Shown piece after piece: positions 19,035 to 29,743 of a DNA stretch of 35,957 nt (positions within the stretch are counted from its first letter, which is position 1; every line of letters begins with the position of its first letter). The position numbers and the translations under genes were made by a program. This DNA is from Liolophura sinensis. Taxonomy: Eukaryota > Mollusca > Polyplacophora > Chitonida > Chitonidae. The DNA is taken from assembly GCF_032854445.1 (NCBI RefSeq), contig NW_027018355.1:1-35957 (forward strand), in the 5' to 3' direction. Under the pieces are notes generated by a model that ran no database searches, was not told the DNA's origin, and was given only the letters and a program-made list of their open reading frames with translations.

Positions 19035-19560
19035 AGGTGTATATTTTACACTATGTTCTAACCATGACGACAACGTCACACCATAACTTTGACGTAACAA
19101 ATATGTAACTACACCTGTTTACCTTTGTATGCCCTGTTGGCACAACATTCAATCTCATTGGTTCACAATTTTGTGTATTTTGTAAAATACCTTTAAATAT
19201 TGGCTTACATTGATGTAAGGGTAACCCATTACAAGTTTTGTCAATAAAAACGTATAGTACATGTAAACTAATCAAATTATGGTAACCTACCACCGTGGTC
19301 TGAAAATTAAATTAGAAAAACATCATGATGAAACCGTTCAGCAGTTCACAATTGAATTACTATATAATAATGCCAAAGTGACATGGGTTTGAACTTTTTT
19401 GTCAACTGGAATTTAACACTGTCAAGCTTTAGAATTCTTTAAGACAAGTGCACAAAATTCCAGAAAGCTGGTCCATAGAAAAATTCTGCACTGTATGACT
19501 TGAAGTGTGAAGTGCTTTTGGTGCTAGAATATTCGGATTGGGTGGCTTGGTTCCCAGTTT
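19035..19560. other. Unique sequence without recognised features
   Basis: AT-rich flank right of the Harbinger element; only incidental frames. Confidence 0.4.
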
Positions 19561-19653
19561 TGCTCTATAGGTTTATTATCAGGCTCTGATGTAAAACAAG
19601 TTGTCTTTGTGAAACACTGATGCCCCGCGATCAGCAACATATTTAAAGCAAAG

Positions 19654-19931
19654 GTCAAGGCCAAGGTCACTGAGTCTGACATTTAGGTACTGACAAAAAG
19701 GTCTTGCCTCAAGGAATACACATGTGAAATATCAAAGCTCCAGGTATCATACTTCAAAGGTTATAGCCAATGTTAAAGTTTTTGAAAAGTGGGTCAAGGC
19801 CAAGGTCACTATGTCCCAAATTTGGATACTGAGAGAGAGGTCTGGCCATGAGGGGTGCACATGTGAAATATCAAAGCACCAACTGTGACAGTTTAAAAGT
19901 TATAGCCAAGGTTAATGTTCTAGGTCACTAG
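19654..19931. repeat. 139-bp repeat doublet with GTCAAGGCCAAGGTCACT
   Basis: Two diverged units offset by 139 bp. GTCAAGGCCAAGGTCACT starts at 19654 and 19793; CATGTGAAATATCAAAGC starts at 19721 and 19860. A unit of the neighbouring 58-bp repeat also occurs just left of it (19570-19590), so doublet and array probably belong to one larger interspersed repeat. No coding potential. Confidence 0.75.
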
Positions 19932-19965
19932 GTCCTAAATTTCAAAGCCATCACATCATATCTAT

Positions 19966-20480
19966 AGGTTGATTATCAGGATCTCATTATAAAATAAGGT
20001 TTATTATCAGGCTCTGATTTAAAATAAAAGCAGCCGAAAGGATACATCATATATGTTTATGATCAGGTTCTGATTTAAAGAAAAGCAGTCTAAAGGAGAC
20101 ATCAAAATGTATAGGTTTATTATCAGGCAATGATTTAAAAAAAGCAGCCTTAAGTACACATGATGTCTAAAGGTTTATTATCAGGTTCTGATTTTAAAAT
20201 AAAGCAGCCTGAAGGAAACGTCATATCCATAGGTTTATTATCAGGCTTTTAATTTTAAAAAACAATCTAAAGAAGACATCATATCTGTAGGGCTCTGACT
20301 AAAAAAAAAACACCCTAGAGAAGACATTAAAATCTATAGGGTTATTATCAGGCTCTGATTTTAAAAAAAGCTGCACAAAGGAGACATAATATCTATAGAT
20401 TTATTCTCAGGCTCCGATTAAAAAAAAGCAGCCTAAAGAAGACACCAAAATCTATAGGTTTATTATTAGGCTCTGATTTG
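19966..20480. repeat. Diverged ~58-bp tandem array, about nine units
   Basis: Units carry the theme TAGGTTTATTATCAGGCTCT, then GATTT, an A-run, GCAGCCTAAAGGAGACATC and ATATCTA. The ATCAGG-like core recurs near 19975, 20006, 20062, 20122, 20180, 20240, 20347, 20405 and 20465, mostly 56-60 bp apart; one unit lacks the core near 20290. The array ends at GAACTGCTCTGCAAGAGCGAATACCCCCG-type sequence, where GCTCT-gca-AGAGC can form a small hairpin. There are no spacers of the CRISPR kind: the units are contiguous and diverged. Confidence 0.85.
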
Positions 20481-20519
20481 AACAAGAACTGCTCTGCAAG
20501 AGCGAATACCCCCGTTTTA

Positions 20520-21842
20520 CATTTTCATTCTATTGGCGCTCATTTAAAAAAAAAGAACTTTCTAAAGTAATCTATATACAAGAAAAATAATATTGCAGTG
20601 CACAACTACTGACCATTACGCATACAGAAGTCAAGTTTTAGAATCCTATCCGACATAGTCAGTGGGAGATGGATTGGATAAGAACAGACCGCGCTAAACA
20701 TGCTAAATGACTAAAGGCAGACAATAATACATGTATATATTTGACAAAATTAACGCTTAAGTGCACACATTTCAGCTAGACTGAATAGGAATGATAAAAA
20801 AAGACACAGGTACAGCCATGCCACATGTCGTATGATTTCAGCGAGTGAAAAACCGCAGGACCAATGCAAGGCAATCGTGCTTATCGTACAGCAGACATAC
20901 ACGTATCATACATCAGCCTTACTAACTAGAAGATTCTTTTAATAATCGTAGAAATCGTACGGTCGGTTGTGACCATGGATTAAATAAGACATCCTATCTC
21001 AGGTTAAATATCAGGCTCTCATACATATTAAGATATGGAGACAGTATATCTGCGGGTTTGATACGGCTAAATAATTATTGTAGCTGTGCACTGGTAAAAT
21101 TACATATACTTACTGTCCCGCGATGATCCTTCTTCCATCACAGAGCCTTCCTTTACCGATATTTCCATGTCAACATCTTCGTCTCCAACATCAGCACTTC
21201 ATAAAATCCTCTGTCAACAAGAAAAAAATTTAATTAGGTCCTGTAAGTTGCATACATGTATAATGCTTTTTCATTTTTTGGGTTTTAATTATATTTGTTT
21301 AAATTAACACAGATTTCTCTTTCCAACACTTTAATATCCGGCATTTTAACGAATAATTTTGAAGAAAAATAAAATAAGCGTAACCCCTAAAAAACAAATC
21401 ATCTTGACTCAATAATTCGACCTTCGAGTGAGTTCTCTTTTCAGAGTTACTTTTATTTTATTTTGTATATTGTCTAAAGGTTTACACATATAAATAAATA
21501 TATTTATCTCATTCTTGGTCAGTTCCAAAATCATTTTGCCACCATGTATGTATACATGTAATAATATTCCAGTTTCATGGCTGGAAAGGAGTGGAGTACA
21601 CACTTTAAACTACCAATTTTCCTGAAGTCACTGGCAATATACATCTTTTCAATAACCAAGTATAAAGAATATTACACCACAGTGCCTAAAGGTAGTGATT
21701 TTTAGCGAAAGGAGAATTGAATTCGTTGTCCAAACACCACCAATTGCCTGCTACTGATGTCTTGTTAACATTGAGAGCTAGGAAATATTGCAAGTTCTCA
21801 GATCAAGGCTGGGCTTTAACCCGAGATTTCCATGTCCTTAGA
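20520..21842. other. Mostly unique sequence, one weak candidate exon
   Basis: AT-rich DNA with no recognised repeat. The only feature of note is a splice-bounded stretch at 21114-21210, listed separately. The first codons of the 73-codon frame at 21717 are unique DNA; its end is LINE ORF1. Confidence 0.4.
21114..21210 (-). other. Candidate 97-bp exon (uncertain)
   Basis: On the minus strand, a pyrimidine-rich TTTTTTTCTTGTTGACAG precedes 21210 and ACAGTAAGTATATG marks a strong donor after 21114. One frame has a stop early (TGA) and then reads SADVGDEDVDMEISVKEG and onward, acidic and open to the donor. An ATG in good context (GACATGG) lies inside, so this could be the first coding exon of an unidentified gene, or chance. 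No partner exon was found. Confidence 0.25.
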
Positions 21843-21935
21843 CGTGATGGATACATCATCTGCACCTGGGAGGTCTCCTATAAGATCTCCCTAAAAGGGT
21901 CATCCAAACATAAATCCCCAATAGGCCTTCCTCCA

Positions 21936-21940
21936 TAATG
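21936..21940 (+). promoter_or_regulatory. UAAUG stop-start overlap between ORF1 and ORF2, copy D
   Basis: TAATG after CCTCCA: the ORF1 remnant ends GLPP then TAA and the ORF2 ATG overlaps it. ORF2 is out of frame after a few codons through a one-base loss relative to copy A. Confidence 0.75.
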
Positions 21941-24425
21941 TTTTCTTAGAAAAAATTATACAGTGGAATTGTCGAGGTCTTAACGAAAAACTTATTGAAA
22001 TAACACAGCTAGTTCAATCTTTAAATCCAGATGCCCTGTGTCTTCAGGGAACTCACCTAAAGAGATCAGACAAAGACAAAAAACTTAAAAATTATTCACT
22101 TTATAGGACCTATTGTATTGAAGAAGAGCGAGCTGCAGGCGGCTCCTCGATCTTCATAAATAACAATATTATTCACAGCCATGTTGCTCTGCATACAGAG
22201 CTTCAGGCTGTAGCCGTTCGTGTTTCATTGAAACAATAACATTATGTTCAGTGTATATTCCTCCTAATATTTCTTTGTCAGCTTTGCAGTTACATAATTT
22301 AATACAACAATTACAAAAACCGTTTATAATAATGGGAGATTTTAATTCCCATAACCCCTTTTGGGGCAGTAACAAAGTAAATATAAAGGGCAAGACAGAA
22401 ACCCTTCTAAGGAGGGACTGTGTTATTTCAATGATGGTTCTAATACCTATTTACATACGGGTAATGGGACTTATTCTGCTGTTGATCTCACTATCACAGA
22501 TCCATCACTTCTCCTTGATTTTTCTTGGAAGGTGCATGACGATCTTTGTGGTAGTGATCATTTTCCTATTATACTAGAGCATATCACTTCTATTTCTTTA
22601 GAACGTGTAGCTAGGTGGAAATTCGATACAGTAGACTGGATTGCATTTGAGATGTTCTCTGATGCTGATATCTCTCCAGATATTCTCAATGCAGCAGATG
22701 ATCCTATATTCAAATTTATTGAGCTTGTTTTGCGAGGTGCCGATAGAATTATCCCGAAGACCTCGACAAATCCAAAATCCCAAAGTAAACCCTGGTACGA
22801 AAATGACTGCCGTAAAGCCATAAAGGACCGCAAAAAGGCTGAACACAGTTTTAATCATTGTCCCACTGGTAATAATTTGAACTCCAAGAGACGATCTTGT
22901 TGGCGGAACTTTGTTTCAGACATTACGTCAAAAACACCCATACGGAAGGGCTGGAACATGGTACAGAAACTTAAGGGCAAAAATAAGAAAGCAAAAGTCC
23001 AGCATTTAGCTTAAAATTACATTTGCATTTAAAAAAAGCACACGATACTATTTGTGATCCTGATAACATATATTACAAGTTTCTGAACCATTTGTCACCT
23101 CAGACATTTGAGACTCTTGGACATGCTTAATGATATTTGGATAACTGGTAATTTTATCCCGGTCCCTTAACAAAGTAAGGATCATACTGATCCAAATAAT
23201 TACCGCCCCATAGCTCTTACCAGCTGCGCCTGTAAGACTATGGAACGGATAATAGAGTTGTTTCGTTTTTTCAAACCAAGAAGTTACTTTTAAATATACA
23301 ATGTGGTTTTCGTCAAGGTAGATCCACTTTGAATGACCTTGTTTGATTCGAAACCTGTATTCCAGATGGTTTCATCAATAACGAACTTATCGATATTTGT
23401 TGACCGTGAAAAGGCCTACGACACCATATGGAAAGATGGTATTTTAAAAGACCTCGTGGATATGGGCCTTAAACGCCGGTTACCAATATTTATATCCGAA
23501 TTTTTATCTGATCGTCAGTTTAAGGTAAGGGTGGGGTCCACTCTTTCTAACTCTTATGAGCAGGAGATGGGTGTGCCCCAGGGAATATCCTTTCACCAAC
23601 ACTGTTTAGCATAAAAATTAACAGGTTTGGCTAAAACATTGACATCTGGCACTGAGGTTTTTTTTATAAGTAGATGACTTCCTGATATGCTACCGTGCTA
23701 AAATATGAATAACATCGAGCGGCAAATGCAGCTTTGTCTCAATAAGATCGAGAAATGTTCAGTTGCCAATGGTTTCAGATTTTCTGTCTCTAAAATCGTC
23801 GGTATGCATTTTTTGTAATAAACGGAAAATTCGCCTAGACCGTAAACCTCATTTTTATGGTAAACCAGTGAAAATTGTTGGGAGAAAAAAAATTTTTAGG
23901 GGTATATTCGATAAAAAATTATCATTTATACCTCATATAAAAATGCTTAAAGCTAAATGTACAAACGATCTCGATATAATTAAGGTCGTGTCTAGCACCG
24001 ATTGGGGTGCTGACCGATCTGTTTTACTCAGTCTATATCGTTCTCTAGTGAGGTTTGAATTGTATTATGGATCCATGATTTACGGTTCTGCTAGGAAGTC
24101 GTCATCAAATCGTCATCAGGTTTACAATCTGCCATTCATCCTGTCATTGGCTATAGTTCCTATACCTTTGATATGTTTCGTAGAGATCAGGTCGTTTCAA
24201 CAAGATGCCGTATCGGGCATTCTTGTCTAACACATAAGTGCTACCGAGTGTGTTGGATGTGATGCTCAATATAGCATCAAATATATCCTGGTTGACTGTG
24301 TAGACTTTGCCCATGCTTGGCAAAGATTCTACGGAGTCAACTCTATATATGATTTATTTGAAATAATCGCTGGCGATGATGTTATTGATTTTTTGAAGGC
24401 TGTTGGCCTGTATAAGAGAATATAG
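21938..24425 (+). pseudogene. LINE copy D ORF2 (endonuclease-RT), broken
   Basis: Endonuclease blocks: QWNCRG (about 21963), GGSSIFINNNIIHS (about 22140), IIMGDFNSHNPFWGS with the catalytic Asp-Asn pair (about 22330), and GSDHFPIILEHIT (about 22550). The stretch 22532-23014 stays open for 160 codons and ends in the basic linker. About 300 bp of linker are then missing near 23012. RT pieces: NYRPIALTSC (about 23200), DREKAYDTIWKDGILKDL (about 23400), KVRVGSTLSNSYEQEMGVPQ (about 23525). The YVDD block is destroyed by a T-run and stop (about 23660). The thumb (23763-24110) and the C-terminal ECVGCDAQY...DCVDFAHAW region (about 24245-24330) follow. RNase H is absent: the thumb joins directly to the C-terminal tail near 24100. 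Confidence 0.8.
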
Positions 24426-24710
24426 TTGATATATAAACTACCGTGCAAAAGAAACGTATAACTTTTAAACGCAGTTTTTTTCTATGGAAAAATAAGTTGA
24501 ATAAGTTTGAACGTTGTGCGAATACGTTTGCACATAAGCACTCTGTGTACACGTCACTTTTTAACGAGATTCATTGAAACTGGTGTAAGACATCATGAAA
24601 AATCGAAAAACAGAGTTTCGGGCCTTGTTGAAAATTCTCGATAATGACCACCGTATAAATATCGATGTAGCACATGGTAAGGGTACAATACCATAGAAAA
24701 CATCTAAGAG

Positions 24711-25125
24711 ATGCCGAGACAAGCAAAACGTGATAGAGCCACTGGTATGGCCGACATGGGGGCCAGCCAACATCACATTGTCACAACATTCAATTGCAGT
24801 CAAGCCACCATCAGCAGACTGTTGGGTCGTTACAGCCTAACATGCAGGACACATGATCGTCCAAGATCGGGCAGGCCAAGTGTTACAACGTACTGCCTTG
24901 GCCAGCACGATCGCCAGACATGAATCCCTTAGAGCATCTGTGGGATCATCTTGATCGACGTCTGAAACAACGCGTCCCTCCCCACAAAACAGGCAACAGC
25001 TCGAACAGGCTTTATTTGAGGAGTGGGACAGAATTCCTGATGACGTCGTCCGGCGGCTGACGATTTCCATGAGGAGACGTATTTTGGCTTTAATTGATGC
25101 AATGGGTGCTCACACATGCTACTAA
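24711..25125 (+). pseudogene. Tc1-like transposase remnant (N- and C-termini only)
   Basis: It starts MPRQAKRDRATGMADMGASQ with the first helix-turn-helix (SQATISRLLGRYSLT) and the GRP linker (RSGRPSVTT), then jumps near 24895 to the C-terminus: WPARSPDMNPLEHLWDHLDR, carrying the catalytic Glu context, and a stretch that includes WDRIPDDVVRRLTISMRRRI in other frames. The catalytic core with both Asp residues is deleted, so the element cannot move on its own but might be moved in trans by a related transposase. Confidence 0.75.
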
Positions 25126-25608
25126 CGATCTGTCTCATGACATGATAGGACGTTAGGTACACCTTTTCAAAGGAGTCCCTTTACTTGCATTTGTGTAATT
25201 TTTCAGATTTACCCCATGCCTTCTTTACTCGGCCTGACAGCAAGTGTAATATCTATATGGCTTTGAATTTTTGAACAGAACTTGGAAAATGTTTTATTGC
25301 AATATAATGCTTATCATGTTGATACTGTCGTCCGGCGGCTGACGATTTCCATGAGGAGACGTATTTTGGCTTTAATTGATGCAATGGGTGCTCACACATG
25401 CTACTAACGATCTGTCTTATGACATGATAGGACGTTAGGTACACCTTTTCAAAGGAGTCCCTTTACTTGCATTTGTGTAATTTTTCAGATTTACCCCATG
25501 CCTTCTTTACTCGGCCTGACAGCAAGTGTAATATCTATATGGCTTTGAATTTTTGAACAGAACTTGGAAAATGTTTTATTGCAATATAATGCTTATCATG
25601 TTGATACT
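25045..25608. repeat. Perfect-length 282-bp tandem duplication within the Tc1 element
   Basis: Units 25045-25326 and 25327-25608 are identical by eye except 25136 C versus 25418 T. Both begin GTCGTCCGGCGGCTGACG and end TCATGTTGATACT. The near-identity means a very recent duplication, or an assembly artefact from merging two alleles. Confidence 0.9.
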
Positions 25609-25941
25609 GTCTGTCTTTCTCTTTCTCGTGGTGCTGAACAAGGTTATACGTTTCTTTTGCCCGGTAGTTTATTTCAATGCATATGATAAAAGCAGTTGTG
25701 GTTTTCGAGTTCAACTGACATTTAGTTTTTTTAAACTGTTTTTAAAAATGTTGGTCTGTTTTTCTTATTAGTTTTAATTGTTCAATAGATCATGTAAACT
25801 ATTTCGGCCTCCTGGTTTGAACATGATCCCGCCACTATATGGCTGAGATATTCCCAAAGTGGCATTAAGCCATAGCCATACATTCATTCATTCAGAGGCT
25901 TTAGTGCCACATGAATTTTCATCCAGCACCCTGGTTTATTT

Positions 25942-25995
25942 TGTGAGGATGGTTCATTCTGTGAGGATGGTTCATTCTGTGAGGATGGTTCATTG
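25942..25995. repeat. 18-bp minisatellite, three units
   Basis: TGTGAGGATGGTTCATTC at 25942, 25960 and 25978; the last unit ends in G instead of C. Confidence 0.9.
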
Positions 25996-26010
25996 TCAGG
26001 ATGAGTCATT

Positions 26011-26078
26011 AAATAAATTTATTTATTTATTGATTTGATTCGTGTTTTACGCCGTACTCAATAATATTTCACTTAGGT
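26011..26078 (-). mobile_element. Severely 5'-truncated tRNA-SINE (tail only)
   Basis: On minus: AAGTGAAATATTATTGAGTA, CGGCGTAAAACACGAATC and an AATAAATAAATAAAT tail, matching the last ~65 bp of the SINE at 6755-7014. It abuts LINE fragment E at about 26080. Confidence 0.75.
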
Positions 26079-26079
26079 T

Positions 26080-27455
26080 CTAAAAGTACCAAGGCTAAGC
26101 CTCAAACCTTTTAATTAAGAGGATCCAACATTTTGATATACAATTTTCTTCCGTAACCGTAAATTATGGATCCAAAGTCCAATTTAGAGCTCACAAGTGA
26201 ACGATATAAATTAAGTAAAACTGATCGGTCAGCATCCCATCGGTGCTAGACACTACCTTAATTATATCGAGAGCCCTTGTACATTTAGCTTTAAGCATTT
26301 TAATATGAGGTATAAAGGATAGCTTATTATCAAATATTATAACCTAAAAGTTTTCTTTCTCCAACAATTTTTATCTGTTCACCACAAAAATGAAGCTTGG
26401 GATCAAGATGAAGTTTCTGTTTGTTACAAAAATGCATACCGACGGTTTTAGACGTTGACAATCGAAAAGCATTTCCAGTTGCCCATCCCTTGATGTTACT
26501 GAGACAAAAGCTGCAACTGACGTTCTATGTTACTTGTATTTTCAGCTCGGTAGCATATAAGGAAATCATTTACGTATAAAGAACCCTCTGTGCCAGATGT
26601 TAACTTTTTTGCTAGGCTATTTATTTTTATGCTGAACAGAGTTGGTGATGCTGCCCTGGGGTACAGAGAAGTGACTTGCTGTTCTAAGACAGCCGCACCC
26701 GCGACTCTCTCCCCATCCTTTGACCCATTCGTGTATATAAATTTGATATCAGGATAATTAACCTTGATTTCCACAAAACTTTGCTGAATTATAAGAGGAT
26801 TTTTATGCGAGTTATTTTGTTTTCGTAGATCAAATATTAGTTTAGGTTGTGGGAGAAGCCTAGAAGGAGACTCCGGAAAAGACACCGGACCTATGTCCCC
26901 AAGTTTAATGTTGGCTTCCACAATATGGTCCCTAACACGAACACCGAACGTATCACATTAGGACATTTAGTATATTTGTCTACATATAATGGATTGAAAA
27001 CACAGTCAAAGGAAGGGTTTGTAAGATGTGCTTTAAGCTTTGTAGCATGTTCACCACGAAAATGAAGCTCAGGGTGTAGATGCAGTTTCCGTTTATTACA
27101 AAAATGCATACAGACGGTTTAAGATGTTGAAAATCGAAAACCGTTTTCAGTTGCCCATTTCTCGATTTTATTGAGATAAAGCAGCAACTGACGTTCGATG
27201 TTATTCATATTCTTAGCTCCGTAGCATATAAGAAAATCATCCACGTATAAAGAACCCTCTGTGCCAGATGTTAATGTTTTGCTAGGCTATTTATTTTCAG
27301 GCTGAACAAAGTTGGTGATGCGTATACCCCAGGGCAACATTCTATGTCCTGCTCGCAAGGGTCAGAAAAAGTGGACCCAATCCGTACTTTAAATTAGGGA
27401 TTAGATAAAAATTGAGATATAAATAAAGGTAAGCGACCTTTTAATCCCATATCAG
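26080..27455 (-). mobile_element. LINE fragment(s) E, rearranged ORF2 pieces
   Basis: Minus-strand ORF2 sequence in non-standard order. From right to left: RT (27455-27060; GLKGRLPLFISQFLS, then SPTLFSLKINSLAKTL and GSLYVDDFLICY with an intact YVDD block near 27240), a jump, the post-RT linker (about 27050-26940), RNase H start (26921-26700; IKFIYTNGSKDGERVAGAAV, where the first catalytic Asp of TDGS is Asn), and then RT again (26680-26080; SPTLFSIKINSLAKKL, YVNDFLICY with YVDD changed to YVND, then the thumb). The simplest reading is two deleted fragments in tandem. The chimeric 141-codon frame at 26496-26921 is a result of that junction, not a designed fusion. Confidence 0.75.
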
Positions 27456-27474
27456 CGGACATGACGCTTATATT
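27456..27474 (+). repeat. Left copy of the 19-bp direct repeat bracketing the Penelope-like element
   Basis: CGGACATGACGCTTATATT; identical at 29990-30008. Confidence 0.85.
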
Positions 27475-29497
27475 TATTACCTCTGCATGCCCCGATTCTG
27501 TTGGTGGTTTTTTGACCTTGGGGCTAGGCCTCTGCACAATTATACCAATAACTATGAACTACAACAATATGTATAGGACTAACGCTGGGGATAGTAGCGC
27601 ATGTTCCCAAGGCGAGTCAATAAATGATTCGTTTGCACCAAGACCCATTTCCATCCAAATACCGGATATATTTGAGAACATTAAACATGTTTTTTTCCAC
27701 AAAACCGTGTTCTATCCAACTGAACGATTTTTTGACACTGAATTCCCAAAGCAGAAATTTAACTATTTCCAAATGTGGACATAACAATTGTCTTACATGT
27801 CCATTATTTTATACATCCACCACTTTTACTTTAAATGTTATTCTGTTAATTCTTACGTTAATTTAAGTTGTATTCCGTCCAACTGTATTTACTTGGTAAC
27901 ATGCAAGACGTGTGGTCAGCAGTATGCTGGGAAGACCACCCAGAAACTACATCTACGGGTGAACGGGCACCGTAAGTCCGTGCACAAGAAACAATTCCTA
28001 ATAGACAAGCATTTCTCTGCCTCGGAGCATAACTGGGACCATTTCAGCATTCAAATAATAGAATCGGTTTATCCATCAACAAATGAGACCGATGTAGAAT
28101 TTGAACGTAAGATCCGTGACCATGAGCTTTTCTGGATGCTAGAGATTGGTACAGTCTTCCCGTATGGGTTTAATGATAACGTTATGGGAATCGGCAATGT
28201 AACATCTAGCCAACCACGTGACTCCATCATAACAAATTTATTCAAATACCATAAACGTAGATCTTGCAGTCATGGTAGGAGGAAGTTCAACAGAAACATG
28301 ATTCACAAACACGTTACAACAGTTAGCTACTTAGTAGGATTGTCGTACGACACCAATAGCATGCCTGCTCTACGCACAGTATTATACACACTGCCACTTG
28401 CTAAAACAGGTAGTTCAAGACGTATCCTATAACATACAAAATTTTAATGTTCCACCTCACCTTGTACGTCTGTGTCAAGACATATCGTATTTTCGATTGT
28501 ATCACCCTGTAACTACAATTGAAACTCAACACGATCGACTCTTTCTGAAGATAAAGTATTTAGACAGAGGCCTTGATTTAATTCACCAACGACGCATCCT
28601 TAATGAACCTGATGTTCGTAGTGCTGTGCCTAAGTATTTCAGTATCCAAGAGCCACCTTGCATATCCTATGAGTATACAAAGACTATCGCTTCCACAATT
28701 TTCAATTATTCCCAGGCCATCGAGGAGTTCGATTTGGTGACGTATACTTCTGGCGGCTATAACTGTGATTGTAAAATCACATTTAGGAATCTCTTTGTGA
28801 GAGGTCCTAAGTAAAGAGGAAAGAGAAATGTCATTCGATCTAACAAAAAAATATCTTCTTGTCGCCTGAGGAGTATGTTAAAAAATGGTCAATACGGGAG
28901 AAAGTGGATTCTTCGGTACTTAACGATTGGCTTAAATTTGGCACAAAGAAGGTTAGTTTAGCTATACACCGTCTAGACATTGATGCTCTACCTAAAGTTA
29001 AACAGGATCTGAAGGATCCCACTGTGTAAGAAACACTCGCTGACTTTCATGGTAAATTGGTCATCAATGTACCAGACAAGGCTCCTAATAATGTCATCTT
29101 TATTTGCAAGAATTATTATTATCAAATTCTGTTCAAGAGCTATGTACATCTACAACGACACCCACGTATTCTGCCGCCTGTATGTATGTTATGCCGCCTT
29201 TACGACAAAAAGGATAATTTCAATTTTGATATTGTAAATTTTCCTTATTTGGATAACAATATACCGAAGGGTCCTGCATATGGCGTGTAGATATCTCGCC
29301 TTGTAGCATTTGTCAGATCTTGCATTGATTTTGATGACTTTAACTTGAGTCACAAGTTGCTAGTTCAAAAACTAGTTTGTCAAGGATACTCCATCAAACG
29401 CCTTCATTCTAAGTTTCTCAAATTTGACAATGAGTTTGACACTGTCGTTGGCAGGTATGGACAGAGCGTTCAGAATCTGTGGCGATCTGCATTGTGA
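27461..29497 (+). pseudogene. Penelope-like ORF: GIY-YIG endonuclease, CxC linker, truncated RT
   Basis: Expected role: nick the target and reverse transcribe the element RNA. Blocks in order: an N-terminal leader from 27461; CGHNNCLTCPLFYTSTTFT (27770-27830, shifted frame); the GIY-YIG domain in the 214-codon frame 27788-28432, with NCIYLVTCKTCGQQYAGKT followed by HLRVNGHR (the Cys-Cys-His-His pattern of Penelope endonucleases) and FERKIRDHELFWMLEIGTVF holding the catalytic Glu; a linker with YNCDC, the CxC motif (about 28760), in frame 28398-28814; the RT N-terminus (VINVPDKAPNNVIFICKNYY, about 29060). The sequence then jumps at about 29215 to the RT C-terminus (YLDNNIPKGPAYGV, then LVQKLVCQGYSIKRLHSKFL), skipping the palm. 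At least three frameshifts and several stops are present, so it is non-functional. Confidence 0.75.
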
Positions 29498-29690
29498 TCA
29501 ACCACATAGACGGCGCTGTTATCCCTATGTACATATCTATCGTCATTTTCGAACTGTATCTAATACTGCTTAACCTGGGGCTAGGGGCCGTAAAAGTAGC
29601 CATGCTCATTACGTCAGCATGATGCCTTTATGAACAGTTGCAATCAAAGCGCGACTGAGATATTTGTTTAATTGTCATTTGACCTGGAAC

Positions 29691-29702
29691 TCATTCACGG
29701 AC
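29691..29702. repeat. Left target-site duplication of the 41-bp SINE-tail insertion
   Basis: TCATTCACGGAC, exactly repeated at 29744-29755. Confidence 0.9.
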
Positions 29703-29743
29703 CGGCGTAAAACACCAATCAAATAAATAAATAAATAAATAAA
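29703..29743 (+). mobile_element. 41-bp SINE tail insertion (extreme 5' truncation)
   Basis: CGGCGTAAAACACCAATC followed by an AAATAAATA tail equals the last ~40 bp of the tRNA-SINE. It is flanked on both sides by a perfect 12-bp duplication (29691-29702 and 29744-29755), showing a real insertion event with almost all of the SINE missing. Confidence 0.9.

Larger units (their letters stand above)
24436..25669 (+). mobile_element. Tc1-like transposon, internally deleted
   Basis: Inverted ends AACTACCGTGCAAAAGAAAC (24436 onward) and the complement of GTTTCTTTTGCCCGGTAGTT (ending 25669) match at nearly all positions and are flanked by TA (24434-24435 and 25670-25671), the Tc1 target. It sits in the 3' UTR of LINE copy D. 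Inside are only the two ends of a transposase gene, joined after an internal deletion, and a 282-bp tandem duplication of the 3' part (25045-25326 and 25327-25608). The ends resemble those of the element at 33605-35153 (shared AAAAGAAACG-TA), so the two are related families. Confidence 0.85.
21843..25896 (+). mobile_element. LINE copy D, 5'-truncated, split by a Tc1 element
   Basis: Plus-strand LINE beginning inside the end of ORF1 (about 21843), running through ORF2 (21938-24425) and a 3' UTR that is interrupted at 24435 by a Tc1 transposon (24436-25669). It resumes at 25672 (GTGGTTTTCGAGTTCAACTG) and ends TATATGGCTGAGATATTC, GGCATTAAGCCATAGCC and CATTCATTCATTC at 25896. The resumed part matches the 3' UTR of copy C, so both halves are one insertion. 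The 5' truncation is typical of target-primed insertion. Confidence 0.8.

Noticed and set aside
19966-20480. Possible CRISPR-like array
   Set aside because: Units are contiguous, diverged and of uneven length with no spacers, and the genome is eukaryotic.
26496-26921. 141-codon minus-strand frame as a novel RNase H-RT fusion
   Set aside because: It spans the junction of two LINE fragments; each half matches ORF2 of the other copies separately.
27461-29497. In-frame UGA as selenocysteine in the Penelope-like ORF
   Set aside because: The breaks I found are frameshifts and TAA/TAG stops plus one TGA near 29495 close to the end; no pattern of UGA replacing conserved cysteines is visible.
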